NCBI GenBank assembly: GCA_905221605.1
Contig: CAJNDS010002231.1
Location: 451,001-515,000 of the forward strand
Origin: Symbiodinium natans
Taxonomy: Eukaryota; Sar; Dinophyceae; Suessiales; Symbiodiniaceae
Direction: 5' to 3'
DNA length: 64,000 nucleotides
Each line of letters opens with the position of its first letter. The stretch's first letter is position 1. This document shows, piece after piece, positions 11,813 through 22,500 of the stretch. A program made the translations under genes and the position numbers. The notes below the pieces were generated by a model, which saw only the letters and a program-made list of their open reading frames with translations, was not told where the DNA came from and searched no databases.

Positions 11813-12456
11813 ACCTATTCTTTTAACGTTTCAGGCCAAAACGTGTGCATGAACCTTCTTTGTTTGAGGCTTTGCGCCGGACACTGAGGTCTATGAATTC
11901 GAGATTCCTAAACCACGCACTTGGGCACGACGAGGTTGCGGGAGAAGGGGGGAGGGGCGCGAGCCTTATGGCTGAAGCTTGTTCGTTTAATGCTTAAGCC
12001 TAACCCTATTCCTAAACCTTATTCGTCTAAGGGTCCGGACCAAAGCATATTCGTTTCGCTTAAGCATCGAGCGCCTGGGAGATTTCAGAGTGAAAAAAAA
12101 AACGCTTCCCTTGGACAAAACATCAGGGGAACGGGAATCGAAGCGGCAAAAAACTCAAGGGGCTTCTTCAAAATCGAGGGGAAAAAGAGGATGTCCAAGA
12201 ATTTCAAGGGAATCAGGCCGAAACTCAAGAGACTCCAGCCGAGTTTGAGGGTGTTTTTTCCGTTTCTTCAGGGGAAACAAGTCGGAGGATTTTTTTCATG
12301 CGAAGATTGTTGATACTTAACGAATATGCCACAGAGGCCACTTAAGATTTAAAAAGGCCCCTTGCATTCTTTAAAAACCCTTGAAAATTGCAAAGAAACA
12401 AATATTCTGGGGAAGGACTCGGAAGGACGCTGTCCATTCCAATTTGTTTGTTCCTA
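11813..12456. repeat. 600-bp tandem repeat, unit 3
   Basis: Carries two extra A in the poly-A start of the frame, which extends it upstream to 11921. Its right end keeps about 45 bp (ATTCTGGGGAAGGACTCGGA) missing from units 1 and 2 but shared with unit 4. Confidence 0.93.
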
Positions 12457-13060
12457 AACCTATTCTTTTAACGTTGCAGGCCAAAACGTGTGCATGAACC
12501 TTCTTTGTTTGAGGTTTTGCGCCGGACACTGAGGTCTATGAATTCGAGATTCCTAAACCACGCACTTGGGCACGACGAGATTGCGGGAGAGGGGGGGAGG
12601 GGCGCGAGCCTTATGGCTGAAGCTTGTTCGTTTAATGCTTAAGCCTAACCCTATTCCTAAACCTTATTCGTCTAAGGGTCCGGACCAAAGCATATTCGTT
12701 TCGCTTAAGCACTCGAGCACCTGGGAGATTCCAGGGTGAAAACAACGCTTCCCTTGGACAAAACATCAGGGGAACGGGAAGGAAAAAAGATGATGTCCAA
12801 GAATTTCAAGGGAGTCAGGCCTAAACTCAAGGGACTCCAGCCGAATTTGAGGGTATTTTTCCCTTTCTTTTCAGGAGAAACAACTCGGAGGATTTTTTCA
12901 CGCGAAGATTGTTGATACTTAACCGATATGCCGCAGAGGCCCCTTAAGATTTGAAAAGGCCCCTTGCATTCTTTTAAAACCCTTGAAAATTGCAAAGAAA
13001 CAAGTATTCTGGGTAAGGACTCGGAAGGACACTGTCCTCATCAATTTGTAAAATCTCTTA
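12457..13060. repeat. 600-bp tandem repeat, unit 4 (diverged)
   Basis: Has a deletion of about 43 bp after GGGGAACGGGAA that removes the middle of the 73-codon frame. It diverges more at the right end, so it is the oldest or least homogenised unit. Confidence 0.9.
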
Positions 13061-13465
13061 CTACCCTTAAAAACTTAACAAAAACCTCTTGCTTTCAAAA
13101 TTGATTTAACGGGCATCTCCACCCGAATTTGAATCGTTTAAATAATTTGAATAACTGGGCTCCCCAGGATTCAAATTCTGTAAATTATTTGAATTTTTAC
13201 ATAAATTCCCTCTAATTCAAATAATTTAAATAACTGTGTTCCCCACATATATAATTTCTTTAAATTTTATAAATTGTGCCTCCCTCTCCAAGGCCCTCCC
13301 CACGACTTAAAATATTTAATTTTTAATTATTCAGTTTCCACCCGAGTTTAAAGAACTTAAATAATTTAGATAGGTTGAATATCTTGAATAGTTTACATCC
13401 TGGGGGGGGGGGGGAAAGGTCGTCCCAGGATTCCACGCAGGGCTGTATTCTTACAAAAACCGTGG
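13061..13465. other. AT-rich region with TTTGAATAA words
   Basis: Contains AATTTGAATCGTTTAAATAA and ATTCAAATTCTGTAAATTAT, words close to those of the satellite at 54.4-56.0 kb but not arrayed. A poly-G run lies at about 13400-13412. No gene. Confidence 0.6.
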
Positions 13466-13466
13466 C

Positions 13467-13710
13467 GCGTAGATCCAGGCAGATTTTGTCCGTCGTTTTT
13501 TTGAGAAAACACCAAAGACAAAAATATGCCTGGATCTATTTGAAAAAACACCATGGACAAAATCTGCCTGGATCTACGCGGCGCTGTTTCTTACAAAAAA
13601 GTGGCGCGCAGACCCAGGCAGATTATGTCCTTCGTGTTTTTTGAGAAAACACCATGGACAAAATCTGCCTGGATCTACGCGGGGCTGTTTCTTACAACAA
13701 AAGTGGGGCG
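13467..13710. repeat. Hairpin-forming repeat with 23-bp arms
   Basis: AGATCCAGGCAGATTTTGTC (about 13469-13491, diverged at 13608-13630) and its complement GACAAAATCTGCCTGGATCT (13517-13538 diverged, 13555-13577, 13656-13678) alternate, with TTTTTTGAGAAAACACCA between. Two stacked inverted-repeat units. Confidence 0.88.
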
Positions 13711-13724
13711 TAGATCAAATTCCT

Positions 13725-16215
13725 AAATTCATAATTCCAGCGGGCCGGAAACCCAGAAGAATTAGAACTTCTGAAATTCCTTGAATTCCTTAAATTTCTA
13801 AATTCCTAATTCCCGGGACTTAGGAATTTAGGAATTTAGGAATTTCGGCTGAAGGCTAAAATTCCTAAATTCCTAAATTCCTAATTTCCGGGAATTAGGA
13901 ATTTAGGCATTTAAGGAATTCAAGGAATTTCAGAAGTTCTAATTCCTCTGGGTTTCCGGCCCGCTGGAATTAGCAATGGAATTTAGGAATTTCAGCTACA
14001 GCCCAAAACTCTTAAATTTCTAAATTCCTAATTCCCGGGAATTAGGAATTTAGGAATTTAGGAATTTCGGCTACAGGCCAAAACTCCTAAATTCCTAAAT
14101 TCCTAATTCCAGCGGGCCGGAAACCCAGAGGAATTAGAACTTCTGAAATTCCTTGAATTCCTTAAATTCCTAAACTCCCAATTCCCGGAAATTAGGAATT
14201 TGGGAATTTAGGAATTTAGGAATTTCGGCTACAGGCCCAAAACTCCTAAATTCCTAAATTCCTAATTCCAGCGGGCCGGAAAGCCAGAAGAATTAGAACT
14301 TCGGAAATTCCTTGAATTCCTTAAATTTGTAAATTCCTAATTCCCGGGAATTAGGAATTTAGGAATTTAGGAATTTCGGCTGAAGGCTCAAATTCCTAAA
14401 TTCCAAAATTCCTAATTTCCGGGAATTAGGAATTTAGGAATTTAAGGAATTCAAGGAATTTCAGAAGTTCTAATTCCTCTGGGTTTCCGGCCCGCTGGAA
14501 TTAGCAATATTAGGAATTTAGGAATTTCAGCTACAGCCCAAAACTCTTAAATTTCTAAATTCCTAATTCCCGGGAATTAGGAATTTAGGAATTTAGCAAT
14601 TTCGGCTACAGGCCAAAACTCCTAAATTCCTAAATTCCTAATTCCAGCGGGCCGGAAACCCAGAGGAATTAGAACTTCTGAAATTCCTTGAATTCCTTAA
14701 ATTCCTAAATTCCTAATTCCAGCGGGCCGGAAACCCAGAAGAATTAGAACTTCTGAAATTCCTTGAATTCCTTAAATTCCTAAATTCCTAATTCCCGGGA
14801 ATTAGGAATTTAGGAATTTAGGGAATTTCGGCTACAGGCCCAAAACTCCTAAATTCCTAAATTCCTACTTCCAGCGGGCCGGAAACCCAGAAGAATTAGA
14901 ACTTCTGAAATTCCTTGAGTTCCTTAAATTTCTAAATTCCTAATTCCCGGGAATTAGGAATTTGAGAATTTAGGAATTTCGGCTCAAGGCCAAAACTCGT
15001 AAATTCCTAAATTCCTAATTCCCGGGAATTAGGAATTTAGGAATTTAAGGAATTCAAGGAATTTCAGAAGTTCTAATTCCTTTGGGTTTCCGGCCCGCTG
15101 GAAGTAGGAATTTAGGAATTTAGGAGTTTTGGCCTGTAGCCGAAATTCCTAAATTCCTAATTCCCGGGAATTAGGAATTTAGGAATTTAAGGAATTCAAG
15201 GAATTTTAGAAGTTCTAATTCCTCTGGGTTTCCGGCCCGCTGGAATTAGGAATTTAGGAATTTATGATTTTCGGCCTTTAGCCGAAACTCCTAAATTCCT
15301 AAATTCCTAAATTCCTAATTTCCGGGAATTAGGAATTTAGGAATTTAAGGAATTCAAAGAATTTCAGAAGTTCTAATTCCTCTGGGTTTCTGGCCCGCTT
15401 TCCTTGAATTCTTAAATTCCTAATTCCCGGGAATTAGGAATTTAGGGATTTAGGAATTTCGGCTCAAGGCCAAAACTCCTAAATTCCTAATTTCCGAATT
15501 TCCGGGAATTAGGAATTTAGGAATTCAAGGAATTCAAGGAATTTCAGAAGTTCTAATTCCTCTGGGTTTCTGGCCCGCTGGAATTAAGAATTTAGGAATT
15601 TAAGAATTTCGGCTACAGGCCAAAACTCCTAAATTCCTAAATTCCTAATTCCCGGAAATTAGGAATTTAGGAATTTAGGAATTTCGGCTACAGCCCAAAA
15701 CTCCTAAATTCCTAAATTCCTAATTCCAGCGGGCCGGAAACCCAGAGGAATTAGAACTTCTGAAATTCCTTGAATTCCTTAAATTCCTAAATTCCTAATT
15801 CCCGGGAATTAGGAATTTAGGAATTTTGGCTCAAGGCCAAAACTCCCAAATTTCTAATTCCCGGGAATTAGGAATTTAGAAATTTAAGGAATTCAAGGAA
15901 TTTCAGAAGTTCTAATTCCTCTGGGTTTCTGGCCCGCTGGAATTAGGAATTGAGGAATTTAGGAGTTTTTGCCTTCAGCCGAAATTCCTAAATTCCTAAT
16001 TCCCGGGAACTAGGAATTGAGGAATTTAGGAATTCAGGCCTTCAGCCGAAATTCTAAATTCCTCAATTCCTAATTCCGGGGAATCAGGAATTTAGGAATT
16101 TAGGAATTCGGGCCTTAAGCCGAAACTCCTAAATTCATTAATTCCTAATTTCAAGGAATTAGTAATTTAGGAGTTTCGGCTTAAGGCCTGAATTCCTAAA
16201 TTTCTAATTCTTCAT
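13725..16215. repeat. Palindromic satellite based on TTCCTAAA / TTTAGGAA
   Basis: About 2.5 kb made of AATTCCTAAATTCCTAATTC and its reverse complement in alternation, punctuated by TTCCCGGGAATTAGG palindromes, by CCAGCGGGCCGGAAACCCAG (and complement) and by TTTCGGCTACAGGCC / GGCCTGTAGCCGAAA. Arms nest at several scales, so almost any 50-300 bp segment has its complement nearby. No genes. Confidence 0.97.
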
Positions 16216-16257
16216 ATTGGAGTAAGGAGGCAAGGACAAAGGTCAAATGATACGTAA

Positions 16258-16350
16258 AGGTTCCTCTTACATATATATATACACACATATCTATATATAT
16301 ATATACATATCTATATATATATGTATACAGACACACACACACACACACTC
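16258..16350. repeat. TA / CA microsatellite cluster
   Basis: ATATATATACACACATAT-type alternating tract ending in (CA)n. Confidence 0.9.
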
Positions 16351-16510
16351 CTTATATACCCAAAATAACCCAAGGGTCCACACATCAGAACCCTCTAAAG
16401 AGGGCAAGGGACCATCAAACTCTGGTCAGCAGCCGAGCTGCTAGGTTTGTGCGCTCGCCGCTCAGGATGTGCTCAGCTGCATGGACCTGCAAACACAACC
16501 CAAACACGGG

Positions 16511-16630
16511 TTTAGGGTTTAGGGTTTAGGGTTTTAGGGTTTAGGGTTTTAGGGTTTAGGGTTTAGGGTTTAGGGTTTAGGGTTTAGGGTTTAGGGTTTA
16601 GGGTTTAGGGTTTAGGGTTTAGGGTTTAGG
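16511..16630 (+). repeat. Interstitial telomeric array, about 17 units
   Basis: TTTAGGG units with two TTTTAGGG variants. It ends exactly at the left end of a family D element at 16632. Confidence 0.97.
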
Positions 16631-16631
16631 T

Positions 16632-16743
16632 CTAGACCCAGGAGTAACCTAGGAATCAAAAGGGTGCCCTTTTTTGGTTTTAAGGGGATTATAAGGGAAC
16701 CCCGATCCAAAAAAAGGAAATAAGGGCGTACTCCGGGTCCTGG
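16632..16743. mobile_element. MITE-like element family D, copy 1
   Basis: CTAGACCCAGGAGTAACCTA at the left, GGGCGTACTCCGGGTCCTGG at the right, with an AAAAGGGTGCCCTTTTTT palindrome inside. Confidence 0.8.
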
Positions 16744-16893
16744 AACACTAAGCCCGTCCTGTACGACAAAAAAGGCAGGAGATGGTTCCGCACCAGCAGC
16801 TTCTACAGGGCCGGAATCATTGGTCTCTCTCTCTCTCTCGCTCTCGCTTTCTCTCTCTCTGTCTCTCTCTCTCCTCTCTTTTCACTACTATTT

Positions 16894-16994
16894 GGGTGGC
16901 TGTCAAAATTAGGGTCCCTTTTTGGATCCCTGCTATGATACGGCGCCTAATATTTGGGGTACTCCAACAGTGACCATAATTTTGACAACCACCC
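16894..16994. mobile_element. MITE-like element family C, copy 1
   Basis: Ends GGGTGGCTGTCAAAATTAGG and CATAATTTTGACAACCACCC. The flanking tetramer ATTT is present on both sides, a possible target-site duplication. Confidence 0.85.
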
Positions 16995-17324
16995 ATTTAC
17001 AAAACATTGAAAGATCATAATCCCCATAGTGCCAAATAGAAGGAAGAATATTTTTCATGTCACCCTAAACCCTAAACCCCAAACCCTAAACCCTCAACAG
17101 GAAAACAAGTGGTTCTTCTCCCCCTCCCAGCTACCTCGAAAATGCTACAGTGTTCTACAAGGCATGACGGTTTTAGGGTGTAGGGTTTTAGGGGTTTAGG
17201 GGTTTAGGGTTTCGGCGTTTAGGGGTTTTAGGGTATCCAGGCCCCCTTTCCTTTGCGCTAACTCTGGGCCTTGCCGCTTCGCCTCTCTCCCCCAGCCTCA
17301 AGCACAACCCACCCCCAAAAGCCC

Positions 17325-17452
17325 TACTTGGAGGTTCATGGTACTTAGTAACTAATTATAGCTGTACTTATAACCCACTTATAAGCCCCATAAGTGCCTT
17401 AATAGGGTTATAAGTTATACGTACAGTTATAAGCACCATGAACCTCCAAGTA
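17325..17452. mobile_element. Family A element, copy 2
   Basis: TACTTGGAGGTTCATGGTAC to CACCATGAACCTCCAAGTA, a full palindromic copy without interruption. Confidence 0.88.
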
Positions 17453-17536
17453 TACCTTAAGAACCCCTAACACCCACTTGTTTTGTAGGACGCCTCAGAA
17501 TCCTGTGAGGGGCTTGTCGTAACAGCCTACAAAAAC

Positions 17537-17644
17537 AAACCCAAGAGTAACCTAGGAATAAGAAGGGTGCCCTTTTTGGCTTCAAGGGGCCTATACGGGA
17601 CCCCAAACCCTAGACAAGGGGGAATAAGCTCTTCTGGGTCCTGG
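17537..17644. mobile_element. Family D element, copy 2
   Basis: AACCCAAGAGTAACCTAGGA at the left, CTCTTCTGGGTCCTGG at the right, with the GGGTGCCCTTTTTGGC core. Confidence 0.75.
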
Positions 17645-17650
17645 ACAATG

Positions 17651-17908
17651 CTTGGAGATTCATGGTACTTAATAGCCAATTACAACTGTACATAGAACTG
17701 TGCTTATAACCCTATTAGGGCACTTAAGGGGCTTATAAGTGGGTTGTAAGTACAGTCATAAGTAGCTACTAAGTACCTTAGCTTTGGAGTAGACCCGGGA
17801 AAAAAAGTATATACTTTTTAGGTATAAGTAGCTAGTATAGGAACCCAGAACCAAAAAAAGTATTAAAGTGTAGTACTCCAAAACCAAGGTACCATGAACC
17901 TCCACGTA
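17651..17908. mobile_element. Family A element, copy 3, interrupted by a family E element
   Basis: The left arm CTTGGAGATTCATGGTACTT and the inner arms are intact. The right TIR GTACCATGAACCTCCACGT is displaced by the insertion at 17778-17888. GTACC occurs on both sides of the insert. Confidence 0.85.
17778..17888. mobile_element. MITE-like element family E, copy 1 (nested)
   Basis: CTTTGGAGTAGACCC at the left, TAGTACTCCAAAACC at the right, internal GTATAAGTAGCTAGTATAGG. Flanked by an apparent 5-bp duplication GTACC inside family A sequence. Confidence 0.8.
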
Positions 17909-18792
17909 AGTTTTGGGCTTCTTAAGGTCGACCCTCGAAACTCAGGGCTGCCTGGCGACCGAGGTGCAGCACTGCCCAGCCTGCACCTGGATGCAAGGGC
18001 TGCGGTTTAGGGCTTTTTTAAAAGATTTTTTTAGGTTGTTTTTTTTTCCGGGCTTTTGGGGATTTTTAGGGGTTTTGGCTTTTAGGGTTTTTTCGGGCTG
18101 AAGCTTAACAAATTGGACCGTCTTCCGTGTGCCCTCCCCCACCTCCCCCACCCCCCGGAATCATCGGAAAGCTCATGTGGAAGCTCTTTCCTGGTAGGTT
18201 TGGGGACCCTGTAAACATTAAATTTTATTGCTAAGGATTATGTACGGGATTTAGAGCTGACAAACAAAAATAAGAATTAAGCTCAAACCTACCCCTGTGT
18301 CAACTGCCCCTTAGTTATAGGGGGCTATAGCACACTACACCCAAAACAGTACTACCCTAAACCAAAAATCCTGAGCCCTAAGCCCAAGTTTATTAGGGTT
18401 TAGGGTGTTATTGTATAGGGTCTATAGGGTTTCTGGGGTTTAATGGGGGTTATGGTTATGGGGGTTATGGGGACTATAGAGTTTACGGTCTCGGGGCCTC
18501 CCTCTGCAGAAGGCTTTTGTGGCTGCTGAGGTCTGCGTAAATGTAGTACTTTTTGGTGACGTGAATTATAACCCCCTTCTAACCAGCTCAAGAAGAGGAA
18601 CTACCTTGCAGCCTTAGAAGAAATGTCCTGACAAAAGCGCACGCTGGGCGCCATACGCAGCTAGAGGATAAGACACGAACCCCCAAACCTACGTTTTTTG
18701 CAGACTTTTGACTATAAACCACCTTATAGTGGTCTTAGGTAACCCTTCAGATCAAGTAGGATCTGGGTTCTTAGGCAAGATAACGTGAGATA

Positions 18793-18873
18793 CCCTAAAC
18801 CCTAAACCCTAAACCCTAAACCCTAAACCCTAAACCCTAAACCCTAAACCCTAAACCCTAAACCCTAAACCCT
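18793..18873 (-). repeat. Interstitial telomeric array, about 11 units
   Basis: Perfect CCCTAAA units. Confidence 0.97.
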
Positions 18874-18943
18874 CGCTTTTGGAGTCTCCCAGCCTGGGAA
18901 GGCATGGCTGATTTGATGCCGGTGGACATCCGGCTCCTGCTGG

Positions 18944-19246
18944 GAACTAAAGGTTACTTTAAAGACCACTAATCTTGGCTGCACTCAGGAGGGTAGCTAA
19001 AAATTAAACTTTTAGCTACCTTAATAAGAAACCCAATAAACCCAAAAAAGGTAAGGATCTAAAGTTACAGTAAAGTACCACAAAGTAAAATCTTAAAGGG
19101 ATCCTAGCAGAAGTCAAGGTTGACCTTTGGGATAAAAAAAAGGGAATATAAGGTTAACCTTTGGGATAAAAGAAAAAAAGGAATATAAGACCACTTAAAG
19201 GTGCAATGTTACCTACTCTACTACGAAGGTTAACCTTTGGGATTGC
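18944..19246. mobile_element. Family H foldback sequences
   Basis: AAGGTTAACCTTTGGGATAA occurs twice in tandem (19116, 19151) and once more at the far end (about 19228). ATGTTACCTACTCTACTACG lies inside, and an ACTAAAGGTTACTTTAAAGA relative at about 18945. Similar sequence is at 42855. Confidence 0.55.
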
Positions 19247-19387
19247 AGAGAGATGATCTTAAACACCAAACAGGTTTTGTAAAGCGCGACGTTTGCAAAG
19301 CCTGGCCCCCGGCGTATTTCGTGAGACATGTGACCAAGTAAAGATTCAAACGTCGGGCGGAAAGCCCTGGGGCCGCGGCCTAGGTGG

Positions 19388-19606
19388 ATTAGGGTTTAGG
19401 GTTTAGGGTCTAGGGTTTAGGGTGGATTCGATAGTTGCCGCGTCCTGCATAAGGCCGCAGAAGATCAGGCGGCAGCCTTCCCAGCTTCGGCCCAGCGCCA
19501 AGTTGAAGGTCACCTTCCGGGCTCAGGGGTTTAGGGTTTAGGGTTTATAGGGTTATAGGGTTTAGGGTTTAGGGTTTAGGGTTTATAGGGTTTAGGGTTT
19601 CGGGTG
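19388..19606 (+). repeat. Two short telomeric arrays (19388-19422 and 19528-19606)
   Basis: TTTAGGG units, including TTTATAGGG nine-mers in the second block. Separated by about 105 bp of unique sequence. Confidence 0.9.
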
Positions 19607-19732
19607 ATTCCAGCAAATGGCAGCGATCGAAGAGCCCTGAAAGAGAAGCACCGGGCACAATGGAATATGCCCAGGAACTCAGCTGCGGAGATCGCGAATC
19701 CAGAAAGCCGGAGCTTTTGGCAAACGGCCCGG

Positions 19733-19811
19733 TTTAGGGTTTAGGGTTTAGGGTTTAGGGTTTAGGGTTTAGGGTTTAGGGTTTCGGGTTTCGGGGGTTT
19801 CGGGTTTCGGG
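19733..19811 (+). repeat. Telomeric array grading into TTTCGGG
   Basis: Seven perfect TTTAGGG units followed by TTTCGGG variants at the 3' side. Confidence 0.95.
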
Positions 19812-19885
19812 CCGGCGAAGGGACGGCCAGGTGGAAAGCCGCAGCGAGGGCCGGCTGGCCTCTTCCACTCACAGGTAATCCTCTC

Positions 19886-19929
19886 AAACCCTAAACCCTA
19901 AACCCTAAACCCTAAACCCTAAACCCTAA
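19886..19929 (-). repeat. Interstitial telomeric array, 6 units
   Basis: Perfect CCCTAAA units, opposite in orientation to the array about 75 bp to the left. Confidence 0.95.
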
Positions 19930-20646
19930 AAGACCTTTCATTCCTTGGTTGCTCTTTAAGCCCCCCAAATACAAGTGTAACTTTTAGCTCCCTTAATATG
20001 AAGTTCGAGGAACCCTAAGTTTTTAAAGTGATAAAGTTGCAGTAGAGTCCCACCTAGATTCATGGAGTCAACCTCAGCACGCAGCATGCTGCCTTGGCCG
20101 AAATATATCTTCAGAGCCTCCTTGAAGAGCAGACCTTCGACGCCTGAGAGCTCCTCATGGGTTAGGGTTTCGGGTTTAGGGTTTAGGGTTTAGGGTTTAA
20201 GGTTTAGGGTTTAGGGTGGTGTGCCTGCTCTTCTGGTTCTGCTTCTTCCTCTTGCATGAGGTGGGCAGGATGCCCTCAAACACCTTCGCCAGTGTTCCGC
20301 TGCCTGAAGAAGGCGTCCAGCGGCTTCTTGGGTTTGCTGCAGCACCATTTCTTACCAGCACTGCTTACCTTAGTTCATAAGCCCCAACAAAGTGTACACT
20401 TTCAGTTCTAGTATCCCAAAAAGTGTAAAGGTGTACTTACTCTACTAAGTCACAGAACTCCTCCATATCGTCCCTTGCCACGGAAGACAAAACATGCTCG
20501 GGGTTCCACAGCCTTTCGGCGCCATTCTTCCACGCAAGCTCGAAATACAGTTACATGTATATGCCTTCTCATCACTATGAAAGGTACCTTGGCTGCGCAA
20601 AGCGTAACTGGTCGTCCAGTCGGCTGACGTCTCAGAAAGATCGTCT

Positions 20647-20743
20647 AATATAGGGGCTGAATAATTAGAACAGGGTTTTGGGGGCTAGTATAATTATAAA
20701 GGGACCCTAAGGAAATCATAGTATGTATTCCGAACCCCTAATT
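20647..20743. mobile_element. Family G element, copy 2
   Basis: TATAGGGGCTGAATAATTAG at the left, GTATTCCGAACCCCTA at the right, GGGTTTTGGGGG inside. Confidence 0.75.
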
Positions 20744-20980
20744 AATTATACTATACTACATCAGTGCTTCGAAGGAGACATGGCTCCGGTTTCGACTCGC
20801 CTCCGGGCAACATGTGGAAGGGGCTCTTTGCCAACCGAATCCCAGACACAGAAGGGGTTTAGGGTTTAGGGTTTAGGGTTTAGGGTTTAAAAAGCCTAAA
20901 CGATTCACCCCGCAACCAAAAGCCCTCAAGCCCCCAAAGCCCTAGACTCCTGAACTCTTTTGCATCAACCCCAAAGACCA

Positions 20981-20983
<3 letters not shown>

Positions 20984-21013
<30 letters not shown>
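20984..21013. repeat. Poly-C run
   Basis: About 30 uninterrupted C. Confidence 0.95.
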
Positions 21014-21118
21014 TGCCCACACAAAAAACAAATCGGGCTCTTTTCGGACTACCCCTTGAAAAAGGCTACTAAATTTGATCAAGCCCCGCCCTCCCCCAAA
21101 CCCTAAACCCTTAACTCG

Positions 21119-21161
<43 letters not shown>

Positions 21162-21165
21162 AAAA
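21119..21165. repeat. C(n)A(n) junction
   Basis: 33 C followed by 14 A. Confidence 0.95.
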
Positions 21166-21639
21166 GAAAAGGCCCTCCATTGCATGTCGCTCCCCGTCCC
21201 AGGACGACCTCGGAGTCGTCGCGGTGAGGGGGGAGGTGGCGGTCGCCGGCCTCCGTGCGGTAGTGGACCTGCATGGAGATTTTCGGTTCAAGCCCTGCAT
21301 GCTTAACTAGGCGCTTTAGGGTTTAGGGGGTTGAGGAGTATAGGTTTGAGGGGCGGTGGTTTGGTGAGCGCGGGGGGGCGGGCTTGAGGAGGAGAGTGCA
21401 GCCTTTCTAGCACGCCTAGGCCACGGCATCCTGCACCTCGATACAGGCATGGGCCCCTGGCCATACTAGTGAGTTACCGGAACTCATAACAACAGGATTC
21501 ATACTTAGAACCCAATGTAGTACCCTTAGATGGAACTCCACGTATTATGCCTAAGAATTCCCTGAGCCTCCCGTGTAGTAGAATCCCCTGAAGCTAACCC
21601 AAAAGCAACTACCTTGGAGCCTTCAGGAAATCCCTATGC

Positions 21640-21742
21640 TACAGGGGCCTTAATAGTTAGAATAGGGCTTTGGGGATATGACAGTATAATTTTTAAAGGG
21701 ACCATAATTTGAATACCATTTGTAATTATTACGACCCCTATA
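21640..21742. mobile_element. Family G element, copy 3
   Basis: AGGGGCCTTAATAGTTAGAA at the left, AATTATTACGACCCCTATA at the right. Confidence 0.75.
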
Positions 21743-22148
21743 CTAAGCCTTAAAACCGCGCAGAGGGGCCACAAAGGCGTGGTGGCCATCTAGCTCATCA
21801 CCGATGCCAGGGAAGAGCGCGCGGGCCAAGGGCAGCAGGACATGCCTGCACGCGGGGATTCTGTTGGCTTTATCGGGTTTGAGTTGTGCTGTAAAACCCT
21901 ATACCCTAAACCCTTTGAATTACAAACCCATTTGAGGGTTTGTTAAGCCCGAGCCCTTTGTTATTCGGTCCGGATCTTTCTCTGGATTTTCGGCTGTAGG
22001 AGCTTCTCTTGTAGTAAGGCTGCGAAGTGTGTGCGGCTGTCTATAAAATTCGGTATCCTGAACCCTTTGCAACAGGCTTTGGGGCTCCGCCTGGTCTTCG
22101 GCCCTGTGACCTTGGCACGGGTGGCCAAGATGAACTATATAGATTATT

Positions 22149-22248
22149 ATAAAGGCCTTGATTACAACAGGGTTTTGGGGGGGTTATTATAGTATATTTG
22201 TAAAAGGGACCATAAGGGATACTATTCGTAATTCTTCCGACCCCTAGG
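22149..22248. mobile_element. Family G element, copy 4
   Basis: TTGATTACAACAGGGTTTTG at the left, GTAATTCTTCCGACCCCTAG at the right. Confidence 0.7.
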
Positions 22249-22356
22249 TTAACTGAAGTCCCGCAGCTCAGGTCACGAAAAGTAACTGCCAAAAAAGTAC
22301 TGCTCTCAAAGCCAAGAAAACATGAACCCTGCGCGGGATGCTTCAGGTTGCAGCTT

Positions 22357-22500
22357 GACCCTAAACCCTAAACCCTAAAGCTTTCTTTTCTAAACCCAAA
22401 ACCCTCAACCCAAACCCTAAACCCAAAACCCTAATCCCTAAACCCTAAACCCTAAACCCCAAACCCCGAGCCCTAAGCCCTAAACCCGAAACCCTAAACC
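22357..22500 (-). repeat. Degenerate telomeric array
   Basis: CCCTAAA, CCCAAAA and CCCGAAA units in an irregular run. Confidence 0.9.

Noticed and set aside
13725-16215. CRISPR-like array
   Set aside because: Repeats alternate in orientation with no unique spacers; it is a satellite in a eukaryotic context.
21103-21300. Gly-rich frames and a tRNA-like GGTTCAAGCC word at about 21283
   Set aside because: The glycines come from poly-C, and no acceptor stem or other arms fit around the T-loop-like word.
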